Below are positions 35,577 through 44,362 of a stretch of 64,000 bases of DNA, piece after piece; position 1 is the first letter of the stretch, and every line of letters begins with the position of its first letter. Source of the DNA: Chryseobacterium camelliae. GTDB lineage: Bacteria > Bacteroidota > Bacteroidia > Flavobacteriales > Weeksellaceae. Location of the stretch: NCBI RefSeq assembly GCF_027920545.1, contig NZ_CP115859.1, forward strand, positions 248,001-312,000, written 5' to 3'. The notes beneath the pieces were generated by a model. It had not been told where the DNA came from, did not search any database, and saw only the letters and a list, made by a program, of their open reading frames with translations. A program made the position numbers and the translations under genes.

Positions 35577-37109
35577 ATGAAAAATAAAATATATAAAAGT
35601 ATATTACTGACTCTTTTGGCAGGGGTAAGCTTAGTAACAGTGGGATCTTGTAACAGTGATTATTTAGAGGATGTTCAGAATAAAGGAGCATTCGACACTG
35701 AAAACTATTTTCAGAATGAACAGCAATCATTCAGTGCATTAGTGGGAGTTTATGATATTTTAAGAAAATATGCTGGAGGTTTTGAAAACAATGTTACTTT
35801 CTTCAATGCTGCTTCCGATGACTTCTATTCCGGAGGAGGAAGCTCTACTGACGGAGCAGGAATTCAGGGTTTTTCAAACTATACAATCAATCCGATTATC
35901 ATGCCACAAAGTTATTGGATCAACTATTATCAAGGGATTTCAAGAGCAAACCTTCTAGTAGACAGAATTCCGAAAGCTTCTATGGATGAAACGACAAGAA
36001 AAAGATTTGTAGCAGAAGCTAAAACACTAAGAGCTTTATATTATTTTGAGCTTCTAAGAATTTTTAAAAATATTCCTTTGATATTAAAGCCGATATCTGC
36101 CGGAGATGATTATTATAATATTCCTCAGGCAAAACCAGCGGAAGTATATGCTCAGATTGAAGGGGATCTTATGGAATCAATTCCAAACTTACCAATGACA
36201 GTTGATAATTTTAACAAAGGAAGAATTACACAAGGAGCTGCACGTGCTATTTTAGGTAAAATATACCTTTACGATAACAAAAAAGATCTTGCTACAGCTC
36301 AATTTGCAGAGGTAAATGGTACACCAGGACAAACCAGTCAGTACGGATATCATTTAATAAGTAATTATGCAGATTTATGGAAAGTAGATAATAAATATAC
36401 TACAGAATCTATCTTGGAAGTAATGCATACAAATAAAGCCAGCTCAGACTGGTCATTCTGGGGACAGGGGAACGATGAAGGAAATTCGATTTGTATTATG
36501 GTAGGTTTAAGATCTTATTCTCTTAAAAATATCCAGAATAATGATGCTCCGGATTTGGTTTCTGGATGGGCATTCAATACTGTCACAGATGATTTATTCA
36601 ATTTTATGCAAGGAGATCCACGTTTAGATGCTACTATATTTAATGCTAAGAAATTGGTTCAGGAAGGTAAGATTTCTTACTCACCAGCTTACAAAGATAC
36701 TGGCTATTTCTTAAATAAATATTTACCAAGAACAGCAGACAAAACAAACTTGCCAGGTCCTATAGAATTGAATTTTCGCCAGAATTATATTGCAATAAGG
36801 TTAGCAGATACCTACTTAATGGAAGCAGAAGCACTTAATGGAACAGGAGCAAGAGCTCAAGCTTTATTAGATGCAGTAAGAGCAAGAGTTGGGCTGGCTT
36901 CAGTTCCGGTTTCTATGCAGGCAATAAAAGACGAAAGAAGAAGAGAACTTGCAGGAGAAGGTCACAGATGGTTTGACCTGGTAAGATGGGGCGATGCTCC
37001 GGCTAAATTAGGTTCAAGAGGATTTACAGCAAATAAAAATGAGATATTGCCAATTCCTTTTAATGAATTAGTAAATACTGCTTTAAAACAAAACCCTGGC
37101 TACAATTAA
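35577..37109 (+). CDS. SusD/RagB-family glycan-binding lipoprotein
   Basis: 510 residues. A lipobox (VGSC, Cys near 26) gives a surface lipoprotein. It has the SusD helical core with ARAILGKIYLY and the near-invariant C-terminal motif GEGHRWFDLVRWGDA. It caps the SusC barrel and binds the glycan. It begins 10 nt after susC and ends 4 nt before the GH30 gene, indicating tight co-transcription. Confidence 0.95.
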   Translation: MKNKIYKSILLTLLAGVSLVTVGSCNSDYLEDVQNKGAFDTENYFQNEQQSFSALVGVYDILRKYAGGFENNVTFFNAASDDFYSGGGSSTDGAGIQGFSNYTINPIIMPQSYWINYYQGISRANLLVDRIPKASMDETTRKRFVAEAKTLRALYYFELLRIFKNIPLILKPISAGDDYYNIPQAKPAEVYAQIEGDLMESIPNLPMTVDNFNKGRITQGAARAILGKIYLYDNKKDLATAQFAEVNGTPGQTSQYGYHLISNYADLWKVDNKYTTESILEVMHTNKASSDWSFWGQGNDEGNSICIMVGLRSYSLKNIQNNDAPDLVSGWAFNTVTDDLFNFMQGDPRLDATIFNAKKLVQEGKISYSPAYKDTGYFLNKYLPRTADKTNLPGPIELNFRQNYIAIRLADTYLMEAEALNGTGARAQALLDAVRARVGLASVPVSMQAIKDERRRELAGEGHRWFDLVRWGDAPAKLGSRGFTANKNEILPIPFNELVNTALKQNPGYN

Positions 37110-37113
37110 TCAC

Positions 37114-38544
37114 ATGAAACTTCACGGTTTATATAGTTTCTTTTTAAAAAGTACTGCACTGCTATTGAGCGGTGTGGTACTTTTATCTTTATCGTCATGC
37201 AAATCATCGGTTAATACAAAAGGCCAGGTTCAGTCTTGGCTGACAAAAGGAGATGAAAGTATAAAATTGAAGCAACAATTGCCATTAGCTTTTGTAAATA
37301 CAGCCAATAATTTTCAAAATATTGAAATAGATGATACTCAGAAGTTTCAATATATTGATGGATTTGGATTTACATTGACGGGTGGAAGTGTTGAAGTAAT
37401 GAATCGTCTTTCTCCAGCAAAAAGAAAAGCTTTACTGAATGAACTTTTCGGAAAGGGAGAAAACTCTATTTCCTTAAGTTATTTAAGATTAAGTATTGGT
37501 GCCTCCGATCTGGATAGCGAAGTTTTTTCTTATAATGATTTACCTCAAGGAGAAACCGATCTTACATTATCAAAATTCAGCTTGGAAAGGGATAAAGAGC
37601 TGATTGCAATGCTTAAAGAAATCTTAGCAATTAATCCAAAGATTAAAATCATTGCTGCTCCTTGGTCACCACCAGTTTGGATGAAAAATAATGGAAACTC
37701 AAAAGGGGGAAGTTTAAAACCGGAATATTATGATGTATATGCAAAATACTTTGTCAAATATATACAGGGAATGCAGAAGGAAGGGATTACAATTGATGCG
37801 ATCACGCCGCAAAATGAGCCTTTACATCCGGGAAATAATCCGAGTTTACTGATGCCTTCGGATCAGCAGAGAGATTTTATCAAACAAAGTTTAGGTCCGG
37901 TTTTTAAATCCAATATGATTAAAACCAAGATTGTGGTTTACGATCACAATTGCAATAAGCCTGAATATGTAACAAATATTTTAAGTGATTCGGAAGCCGC
38001 AAAATACATTGACGGCTCAGCTTTTCATTTGTATGAAGGAGATATTTCCGCTTTATCTACAGTTCATAATGCTTTTCCGGATAAAAATTTATACTTTACA
38101 GAACAATGGACGGGCGCTAAAGGAACTTTCAATGAAGATCTGAATTGGCACACCAAAAACGTAATTATCGGTTCTATGAGAAATTGGAGTAAAATCGCTT
38201 TAGAATGGAATCTTGCCAACGATGCAGAGTATAAACCGCACACTTCGGGAGGCTGTACAGAATGTAAAGGTGCCATTACCGTTTCGGATAAAGAAAATTT
38301 CACCCGAAATGTAGCATATTACATTATCGCTCATACTTCGAAATTTGTCCCTGTAAACTCTCAGAGAATTGCCTCTACACAAGGGGATAATCTCTCGACA
38401 GTAGCTTTTAAAACACCGGATGGGAAAACAGTTTTGATCGTTCAGAATAGTAATTCTGCAGATAAGACATTTAATATTAAATATAAACAGAAAACAGCCC
38501 CGGTAACTATTACAGGAAGTTCGGTGGCTACTTATATATTTTAA
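37114..38544 (+). CDS. GH30 lipoprotein, probable beta-1,6-glucanase
   Basis: 476 residues. The lipobox LSSC (Cys29) anchors it to a membrane, probably the surface. The (beta/alpha)8 barrel shows AAPWSPPVWMKNNG, the acid/base E235 in TPQNEPLHPG and the nucleophile E330 in YFTEQWTG, followed by the small beta domain typical of GH30. Its place next to SusC/D and GH3 mirrors the Bacteroides beta-1,6-glucan locus with a GH30_3 enzyme. The subfamily is inferred by eye. Confidence 0.88.
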   Translation: MKLHGLYSFFLKSTALLLSGVVLLSLSSCKSSVNTKGQVQSWLTKGDESIKLKQQLPLAFVNTANNFQNIEIDDTQKFQYIDGFGFTLTGGSVEVMNRLSPAKRKALLNELFGKGENSISLSYLRLSIGASDLDSEVFSYNDLPQGETDLTLSKFSLERDKELIAMLKEILAINPKIKIIAAPWSPPVWMKNNGNSKGGSLKPEYYDVYAKYFVKYIQGMQKEGITIDAITPQNEPLHPGNNPSLLMPSDQQRDFIKQSLGPVFKSNMIKTKIVVYDHNCNKPEYVTNILSDSEAAKYIDGSAFHLYEGDISALSTVHNAFPDKNLYFTEQWTGAKGTFNEDLNWHTKNVIIGSMRNWSKIALEWNLANDAEYKPHTSGGCTECKGAITVSDKENFTRNVAYYIIAHTSKFVPVNSQRIASTQGDNLSTVAFKTPDGKTVLIVQNSNSADKTFNIKYKQKTAPVTITGSSVATYIF

Positions 38545-38554
38545 AAATTGAACC

Positions 38555-40777
38555 ATGAAAAGACTTTATTTCATATTAGCATTTACAGTATTCGGAATTA
38601 ATGCATTCGGACAAAAGACCATTGATCAGAAAGTTTCTGAGCTGTTATCGAAAATGACGCTGGAAGAAAAAGTTGGGCAATTGGTTCAATACAGTGGTTT
38701 TGAATATGCAACAGGTCCTCAGAATTCTAATTCGGCAACGGTTTTAAATGAAATAAAGCAAGGCAAAGTAGGCTCCATGCTTAATGTAGCGGGAGCTGAT
38801 GAGACCAGGAAGTTTCAGGAATTAGCTTTAAAATCGAGATTAAGAATTCCTTTATTGTTTGGCCAGGATGTAATTCATGGGTACAGAACAACATTTCCCG
38901 TGAATTTGGGACAGGCTGCAAGCTGGGATTTAAAATTAATTGAAAAGTCTGAGAGAATTGCAGCGACAGAAGCTTCTGCTTACGGAATTCACTGGACTTT
39001 TGCTCCGATGGTTGATGTTGCGAGAGACCCGAGATGGGGAAGAGTAATGGAAGGTTCAGGTGAGGATACATATTTGGGAACGCAGATTGGCTTGGCAAGA
39101 ATTAAAGGTTTTCAGGGAAAAGGTCTTGGAAATCTTGACGCAATTATGGCTTGTGCAAAACATTTTGCAGCGTATGGAGCGGCAGTAGGTGGAAGAGATT
39201 ACAACTCCGTTGATATGAGCTTAAGACAATTAAATGAAACGTACTTGCCTCCTTTCAAAGCTGCGGCTGAAGCAGGAGTAGCGACTTTCATGAATTCTTT
39301 TAACGATATTAATGGAATTCCGGCAACGGCGAACAAATATATTCTGAGAGACCTGTTAAAAGGGAAATGGAATTTCAAAGGTTTTGTGGTTTCGGATTGG
39401 GGAAGTATCGGCGAAATGGTTCCTCACGGATATGCAAAAGACAATAAAGAAGCTGCGGAAAAAGCAATCCTGGCAGGAAGTGATATGGATATGGAAAGCC
39501 GAGCTTACATGGCTGAACTTCCAAAACTGGTTCAGGAAGGAAAAGTGAATACTAAGTTGATTGACGATGCGGCGAGAAGGATTTTGATTAAAAAATTTGA
39601 AATGGGATTATTTGATGATCCTTACAGATTTAGTAACGAGAAAAGACAAAAAGAGCAATTAAACAATCAGGAAAACAGAAAATTCGGAAGAGAATTTGGT
39701 TCAAAATCTATTGTTTTGCTTAAAAATCAGAAGAATATTTTACCGCTTTCAAGATCAACAAAGACAGTTGCTTTAATTGGTCCTTTCGGAAAAGAAACTT
39801 CTGCTAATCACGGATTCTGGTCGATTGCCTTTAAAGACGATAATCAGAGAATTATCACTCAGTTTGACGGAATTAAAAATCAATTGGACAAAAATTCCAC
39901 ATTGTTGTACGCAAAAGGTGCTAATGTGGATGATCAGGACAGATCGATGTTTGCGGAGGCAGTGGAAACGGCTAAAAAAGCGGACGTTGTCATCATGACT
40001 TTAGGTGAAGGCCACGCGATGAGCGGTGAGGCGAAAAGCAGAAGTAATATTCATTTTTCGGGAGTTCAGGAAGATCTTTTGAAAGAAATTGCAAAAACAG
40101 GAAAACCGATTGTTTTAATGATCAATGCGGGAAGACCGTTGGTTTTTGATTGGGCGGCAGACAATATTCCTACAATCCTATACACTTGGTGGCTGGGAAC
40201 GGAAGCAGGAAATTCTATCGCAGATGTACTTTTCGGAACCGTAAACCCGGGAGGGAAACTTCCGATGACATTCCCGAGAACTGAAGGACAAATTCCTGTA
40301 TATTACAATCATTATAACACGGGGAGACCTGCCAAAAATAATACGGACAGAAATTATGTTTCGGCCTATATCGATTTGGATAATGACCCGAAATTTCCGT
40401 TTGGTTTTGGCTTAAGTTATACTCAGTTTAAATACGCAGATATGAATTTGAGTTCAACTAACCTTAAAGGGAATCAGACTTTAAATATCAATGTAAATGT
40501 TACCAATACAGGAAAATACGATGGGGAAGAAGTTGTGCAATTGTACATCAGAGATCTTTTCGGAAAAGTGGTGAGACCTGTGAAAGAGTTAAAGAGTTTT
40601 CAAAAAGTTTTCATTAAAAAAGGAGAAACTAAAACGGTCAGCTTTACTTTAACTCCGGAAAATCTGAAATTCTATGATGACAAACTGAATTTTGATTGGG
40701 AATCCGGAGAATTCGATATCATGGTCGGAACCGATTCTCAGAATGTTCAGACAAAAAGAATTAATTGGTCAAAATAA
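38555..40777 (+). CDS. bglX: GH3 periplasmic beta-glucosidase
   Basis: 740 residues with a signal peptide (…GINAFGQ). It is a GH3 family enzyme with N-terminal barrel, alpha/beta sandwich and C-terminal fibronectin-like domain. The nucleophile D281 lies in KGFVVSDWGS, substrate-pocket residues in HGYRTTFP and KHFAAYGA, and the acid/base region around GEGHAMSGEAKSRS. It would release glucose from beta-gluco-oligosaccharides after import. It starts 10 nt after the GH30 stop and has a terminator downstream. Confidence 0.94.
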   Translation: MKRLYFILAFTVFGINAFGQKTIDQKVSELLSKMTLEEKVGQLVQYSGFEYATGPQNSNSATVLNEIKQGKVGSMLNVAGADETRKFQELALKSRLRIPLLFGQDVIHGYRTTFPVNLGQAASWDLKLIEKSERIAATEASAYGIHWTFAPMVDVARDPRWGRVMEGSGEDTYLGTQIGLARIKGFQGKGLGNLDAIMACAKHFAAYGAAVGGRDYNSVDMSLRQLNETYLPPFKAAAEAGVATFMNSFNDINGIPATANKYILRDLLKGKWNFKGFVVSDWGSIGEMVPHGYAKDNKEAAEKAILAGSDMDMESRAYMAELPKLVQEGKVNTKLIDDAARRILIKKFEMGLFDDPYRFSNEKRQKEQLNNQENRKFGREFGSKSIVLLKNQKNILPLSRSTKTVALIGPFGKETSANHGFWSIAFKDDNQRIITQFDGIKNQLDKNSTLLYAKGANVDDQDRSMFAEAVETAKKADVVIMTLGEGHAMSGEAKSRSNIHFSGVQEDLLKEIAKTGKPIVLMINAGRPLVFDWAADNIPTILYTWWLGTEAGNSIADVLFGTVNPGGKLPMTFPRTEGQIPVYYNHYNTGRPAKNNTDRNYVSAYIDLDNDPKFPFGFGLSYTQFKYADMNLSSTNLKGNQTLNINVNVTNTGKYDGEEVVQLYIRDLFGKVVRPVKELKSFQKVFIKKGETKTVSFTLTPENLKFYDDKLNFDWESGEFDIMVGTDSQNVQTKRINWSK

Positions 40778-40794
40778 ATAGTATTTACTTACTA

Positions 40795-40818
40795 AGAGCG
40801 GGATAAAACCCGCTTTTG
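40795..40818 (+). terminator. Intrinsic terminator after GH3
   Basis: AGCGGG / CCCGCT stem (40797-40802 with 40809-40814) with a 6-nt loop and four T, 20 nt after the GH3 stop. It may separate GH16 and the second GH30 from the first part of the PUL. Confidence 0.7.
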
Positions 40819-40857
40819 GCGGTAAAAGACATGGGTTTTAAAATAAACTGGGTCTTT

Positions 40858-40928
40858 GTCATTCTGAAAGAAGGGAAGTGGAGTGAAGAATCTTAATCAT
40901 TACTATTAACCAGATTCCTTGGAATGAC
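40858..40928. repeat. 71-bp palindromic intergenic repeat (GTCATTC ends)
   Basis: Begins GTCATTC (40858-40864) and ends GAATGAC (40922-40928), with GTGAAGAATCTTAA and CCAGATTCCTTG inside. It is the same family as 7511-7585, in the other orientation of its inner cores. It ends only 5 nt before the presumed TTG start of the GH16 gene. Confidence 0.7.
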
Positions 40929-40933
40929 AAACT

Positions 40934-41758
40934 TTGAAAACAATAAACAATAAATTCAAAACATTGAAAATAAAACTTCAACATATTTTCCATTTAATCA
41001 TCGGAGGAACACTAGTTTTTTCATCGTTAAATTGTGCTTCCAACCAACTGGCTTCAAACAGAAAACTCATTTGGAATGATGAATTTAATGGTAAAGGATT
41101 ACCTGATTCATCCAAATGGAATTATGATGTCGGAGGCCATGGTTTTGGGAATGAAGAAGCTCAGTTTTATACCAAAGACCGGTTGGAAAATGCAAGAGTA
41201 GAAAATGGAAATTTAATTATTGAAGCCCGAAAAGAAAACTGGGAAGGAAGTAAATATACTTCTGCAAGGCTTCTTACGAAAGGTAAATTTGCATTTAAGT
41301 ATGGAACCATTGAGGTGAGAGCCAAGCTTCCCAAAGGTCGAGGAACCTGGCCTGCCATCTGGATGCTAAGCGAAGATTTGAAACAATGGCCTAATGACGG
41401 GGAAATAGATATTATGGAACATGTGGGTTACAATCAGGGATTTATTCATGCTTCCATTCACACCAAAAATTACAATCATTTACAGGCGACACAAAAAACA
41501 GATACTTTAAAAGTAGATGATGCCAGTGAAAAATTTCATGTCTATAAAGCTGACTGGACCCCGGAAAAAATTGATTTTTATATTGACAACCAAAAATTCT
41601 TCTCTTATGAGAATGAAACCTGGCCTTTTGATAAACCCTATTTAATCATTTTAAATTTGGCTGTCGGAGGATTTTGGGGCGGAAAAGAAGGAATTGATGA
41701 TACGATCTTTCCCCAGAAATATTACATAGACTACGTAAGAGTCTATCAAAACAAATAA
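40934..41758 (+). CDS. GH16 beta-glucanase (laminarinase-like) lipoprotein
   Basis: 274 residues. The catalytic motif GEIDIMEHVG gives nucleophile E157, assisting D159 and acid/base E162, the pattern of laminarinase-type GH16_3, predicting beta-1,3-glucan cleavage. The N-terminal hydrophobic stretch ends SLNC (Cys34), a relaxed lipobox. No ATG exists upstream of the mature part: the frame closes at a TGA (40925-40927) inside the neighbouring repeat, leaving TTG at 40934 or 40964 as starts. Confidence 0.87.
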   Translation: MKTINNKFKTLKIKLQHIFHLIIGGTLVFSSLNCASNQLASNRKLIWNDEFNGKGLPDSSKWNYDVGGHGFGNEEAQFYTKDRLENARVENGNLIIEARKENWEGSKYTSARLLTKGKFAFKYGTIEVRAKLPKGRGTWPAIWMLSEDLKQWPNDGEIDIMEHVGYNQGFIHASIHTKNYNHLQATQKTDTLKVDDASEKFHVYKADWTPEKIDFYIDNQKFFSYENETWPFDKPYLIILNLAVGGFWGGKEGIDDTIFPQKYYIDYVRVYQNK

Positions 41759-41767
41759 TGCACACTG

Positions 41768-41828
41768 CCAAATTCCCCTCCTCCGGAGGGGTGGATAAAT
41801 TTTCAATGAAAATTTAGACGGGGTGGTT
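41768..41828. repeat. Palindromic intergenic repeat (CCGGAGGGG / AAATTTTC)
   Basis: Contains the palindromic core CTCCGGAG, then AAATTTTC-AAT-GAAAATTT (8-bp perfect arms) and a closing GACGGGGTGG matching the opening CCCC/GGGGTGG tract. It is non-coding and sits between GH16 and the second GH30. It looks like a dispersed repeat of a kind known from flavobacterial genomes. Confidence 0.6.
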
Positions 41829-41857
41829 AAACATAAAGAAAAAAGAAGAAGAAATAA

Positions 41858-43297
41858 ATGAAAAAGCTAATCGTAAGCTGCTTTGTAATAGGGATAACCT
41901 TCAATGCAAATGCACAAAATTATTGGAAAAAGAATGCAGGGAAAACGGCAAAAGTTTTCCTTACGAATTCTAAAACCAACGAAAAAATGGTTGAGAAAGG
42001 AACAGTAAAGTTCGAAAAATTTGGTCAGCCTAAAGAAACGGATGCCTGCATTTTTGTAGATCCGGATTTTAAATATCAGAAATTGATAGGAATAGGAGGA
42101 GCCATTACAGATGCTTCTGCAGAAACCTTTTATAAAATGCCTAAGGAGAAACAGAAAGAAATTCTGGAGGCTTATTACGGGAAAAGTGGGTTGGGATATA
42201 CGGTTGTCCGTACCAATATGAATTCTTGTGACTTTTCAAGTGACTCCTATACCTATATTCAGGATAATGATGTTGCTTTAAAAACATTCAATGTCGCTCA
42301 TGATGAAAAGTATAAAATTCCCATGATTAAAGAAGCTCAAAAGGCAATTGGGAAAGATTTTACATTTTATTTTTCACCCTGGAGTCCGCCTGCCTGGATG
42401 AAATCTAATAAGAGTCTATATAAAGGAGGAAGGTTAGAAAATCAGTATTATCAGACATGGGCAGATTATTATATTAAATTCATCAAAGAATACGAAAAAA
42501 GAGGCATCAATATTTGGGGATTGACGGTTCAGAACGAACCTATGGCAACGCAGAGTTGGGAATCTTGTATCTATACAGCTGAAGAAGAAGGTGATTTTCT
42601 GAAAAATAATTTAGGACCAACACTTTGGAAAAATGGGTATAAGGATAAAAAAGTAATGATCTGGGATCATAACAGGGATTTAATCTACCAAAGAGCGACA
42701 ACGACCTTAGGTGATCCGGAAACCGCAAAATTTGCATCAGGAATCGGATATCACTGGTATGAAACATGGAATAACAAGACTCAGCTTTTCGACAATTTAG
42801 CAGAAACGCAAAGGGCTTTCCCCGATAAGTTCTTAGCTTTTACAGAAGGTTGTAAGGAACAGTTTGATCTTTCTAAAATTTACGATGTAAAACTGGGAGA
42901 ATTGTATGGCAGAAATATGATTAATGATTTCAATAAAGGAACCGCCTTATGGACAGACTGGAATGTACTTCTTGATGAAACCGGAGGTCCAAACCATGTC
43001 GGAAATTATTGTTTTGCCCCGATTATTGCAGATACAAAAACCGGAGAAGTTCATTATACCTATGAATATTATTATGTAGGACACGTTTCAAAATTCATTA
43101 AACCCAATGCCCGGAGAATCGGAAGCTCATCAAATAGAGTTGCTTTAACTTCAACCTCTTTTATGAATGAAAACGGACAGTTGGTTACCGTGATCATGAA
43201 CGATACGGATAATGATATCGATGCCAATTTGTGGATTGAAGGAAGGGCGACCAAACTTGCTGCACCTGCACATTCTATACAGACTGTAATTTTATAA
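41858..43297 (+). CDS. GH30 family glycoside hydrolase (second copy)
   Basis: 479 residues with a signal peptide (…NANAQ) and no lipobox, so it is periplasmic or secreted. It shows PWSPPAWMKSN, acid/base E227 in TVQNEPMA, and nucleophile E330 in AFTEGCKEQ, the pattern of the glucosylceramidase-like GH30 group (subfamily 1 type), unlike the first GH30 (YFTEQWTG). It probably acts on beta-linked gluco-oligosaccharides, complementing GH30/GH3. It is the last gene of the PUL. Confidence 0.88.
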   Translation: MKKLIVSCFVIGITFNANAQNYWKKNAGKTAKVFLTNSKTNEKMVEKGTVKFEKFGQPKETDACIFVDPDFKYQKLIGIGGAITDASAETFYKMPKEKQKEILEAYYGKSGLGYTVVRTNMNSCDFSSDSYTYIQDNDVALKTFNVAHDEKYKIPMIKEAQKAIGKDFTFYFSPWSPPAWMKSNKSLYKGGRLENQYYQTWADYYIKFIKEYEKRGINIWGLTVQNEPMATQSWESCIYTAEEEGDFLKNNLGPTLWKNGYKDKKVMIWDHNRDLIYQRATTTLGDPETAKFASGIGYHWYETWNNKTQLFDNLAETQRAFPDKFLAFTEGCKEQFDLSKIYDVKLGELYGRNMINDFNKGTALWTDWNVLLDETGGPNHVGNYCFAPIIADTKTGEVHYTYEYYYVGHVSKFIKPNARRIGSSSNRVALTSTSFMNENGQLVTVIMNDTDNDIDANLWIEGRATKLAAPAHSIQTVIL

Positions 43298-43322
43298 ACT
43301 TCATATTAATATTATTTTTTAA

Positions 43323-43353
43323 GACTCGGCGGAGCCAAAGGCTCCGCCGAGTC
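43323..43353. terminator. GC-rich perfect hairpin after the PUL
   Basis: A 14-bp perfect stem (GACTCGGCGGAGCC / GGCTCCGCCGAGTC) with an AAA loop, followed by an AT tract. It is GC-rich in an AT-rich region. It can serve as terminator of the second GH30 gene, or be a dispersed repeat. Confidence 0.65.
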
Positions 43354-43374
43354 GATTTTATTTATTTTTTTATT

Positions 43375-43409
43375 AAAAAAACCGAAGCAATGAGTTACTT
43401 CGGTTTTAT
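43375..43409. terminator. Bidirectional intrinsic terminator
   Basis: ACCGAAG / CTTCGGT stem (43381-43387 with 43398-43404), flanked by A and T runs, between the PUL and the convergent fabI gene. Confidence 0.75.
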
Positions 43410-43433
43410 ATATTATTTAGGAGAATAATTTAA

Positions 43434-44243
43434 TTATTCAGCATCATATTTACTGATCACTTTCTGAGTAACCCCTGAACTGCTGAATCCACCGTCATGG
43501 AAAAGGTTCTGCATCGTTACTTTCTTGGTAAGATCTGAGAAAAGAGTAACACAATAATCTGCACATTCAAGAGCTGTAGCATTTCCTAGTGGAGACATAT
43601 CTTCAGCATATCCCATGAACCCTCCGAAACCTTTAACTCCGCTTCCTGCAGTAGTCATAGTTGGAGACTGAGAAACCGTATTTACACGTACTTTTCTTTC
43701 TCCCCAGTAGTTTCCGAATGTTCTTGCGATACTTTCAAGATAAGCTTTGTTATCAGACATGTCGTTATAATCCGGGAATGTTCTCTGAGCCGCAATATAC
43801 GTAAGCGCCAAAATACTTCCCCATTCGTTCATACAGTCTTTTTCCCAAGCCACACGCATTACTTTATGGAAAGAAACCGCTGAAATATCCCAGCCTTTTT
43901 CCAACCAATCATAGTTCATTTCTGTATAATGTTTTCCTTTTCTCACATTGATAGACATTCCAATAGAGTGAAGGATAAAGTCGATTTTTCCAAATTTTGC
44001 TACTGCAGCATCAAAAAGTTTTTCAAGATCTTCAACAGAAGTGGCATCTGCACCAATTACTTCAGACCCGGTTTTTTCTGCTAAACCGTTAAGTTCGCCC
44101 ATTCTCAAAGCGATAGGAGCATTAGACAAGATAAACTCAGCACCTTCTTCATGACATCTTTCTGCAACTTTCCATGCGATTGATTGTTCATTAAGGGCTC
44201 CAAAAATAATTCCCTTTTTGCCTTTAAGTAAACCGTATGACAT
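43434..44243 (-). CDS. fabI: Enoyl-[acyl-carrier-protein] reductase [NADH]
   Basis: 269 residues. It is a short-chain dehydrogenase-fold enzyme for the last reduction in each fatty acid elongation cycle. It has GIIFGALNEQSIAW at the nucleotide site, HSIGMS near 92, and the catalytic Tyr/Lys in FPDYNDMSDNKAYLES (YxxMxxxK). Length and motifs are those of FabI, not of FabG or FabL. A candidate -7 box lies 25 nt upstream (44268-44275, minus strand). Confidence 0.95.
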   Translation of the reverse strand: MSYGLLKGKKGIIFGALNEQSIAWKVAERCHEEGAEFILSNAPIALRMGELNGLAEKTGSEVIGADATSVEDLEKLFDAAVAKFGKIDFILHSIGMSINVRKGKHYTEMNYDWLEKGWDISAVSFHKVMRVAWEKDCMNEWGSILALTYIAAQRTFPDYNDMSDNKAYLESIARTFGNYWGERKVRVNTVSQSPTMTTAGSGVKGFGGFMGYAEDMSPLGNATALECADYCVTLFSDLTKKVTMQNLFHDGGFSSSGVTQKVISKYDAE

Positions 44244-44267
44244 AATTTTTTAATGTTTATTTACCTA

Positions 44268-44275
44268 CAAATGTA
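44268..44275 (-). promoter_or_regulatory. Candidate -7 element of fabI
   Basis: CAAATGTA on the plus strand is TACATTTG on the minus strand, matching TAnnTTTG. The -33 TTG is not clear. Confidence 0.4.
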
Positions 44276-44297
44276 GCAATAATTGTGTTTAGAACAT

Positions 44298-44337
44298 AAT
44301 AAAAACGAAGCCTTCTATAAAAAGACTCCGTTTTTCT
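44298..44337 (-). terminator. Imperfect hairpin between the LEA-like gene and fabI
   Basis: Read on the minus strand, AAAAACGGAGTCTT and GAAGGCTTCGTTTTT pair with a few mismatches and end in a T run, suitable to end the upstream minus-strand gene before fabI. Confidence 0.55.
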
Positions 44338-44362
44338 TGAAAATATTTATATAACTGAAATT

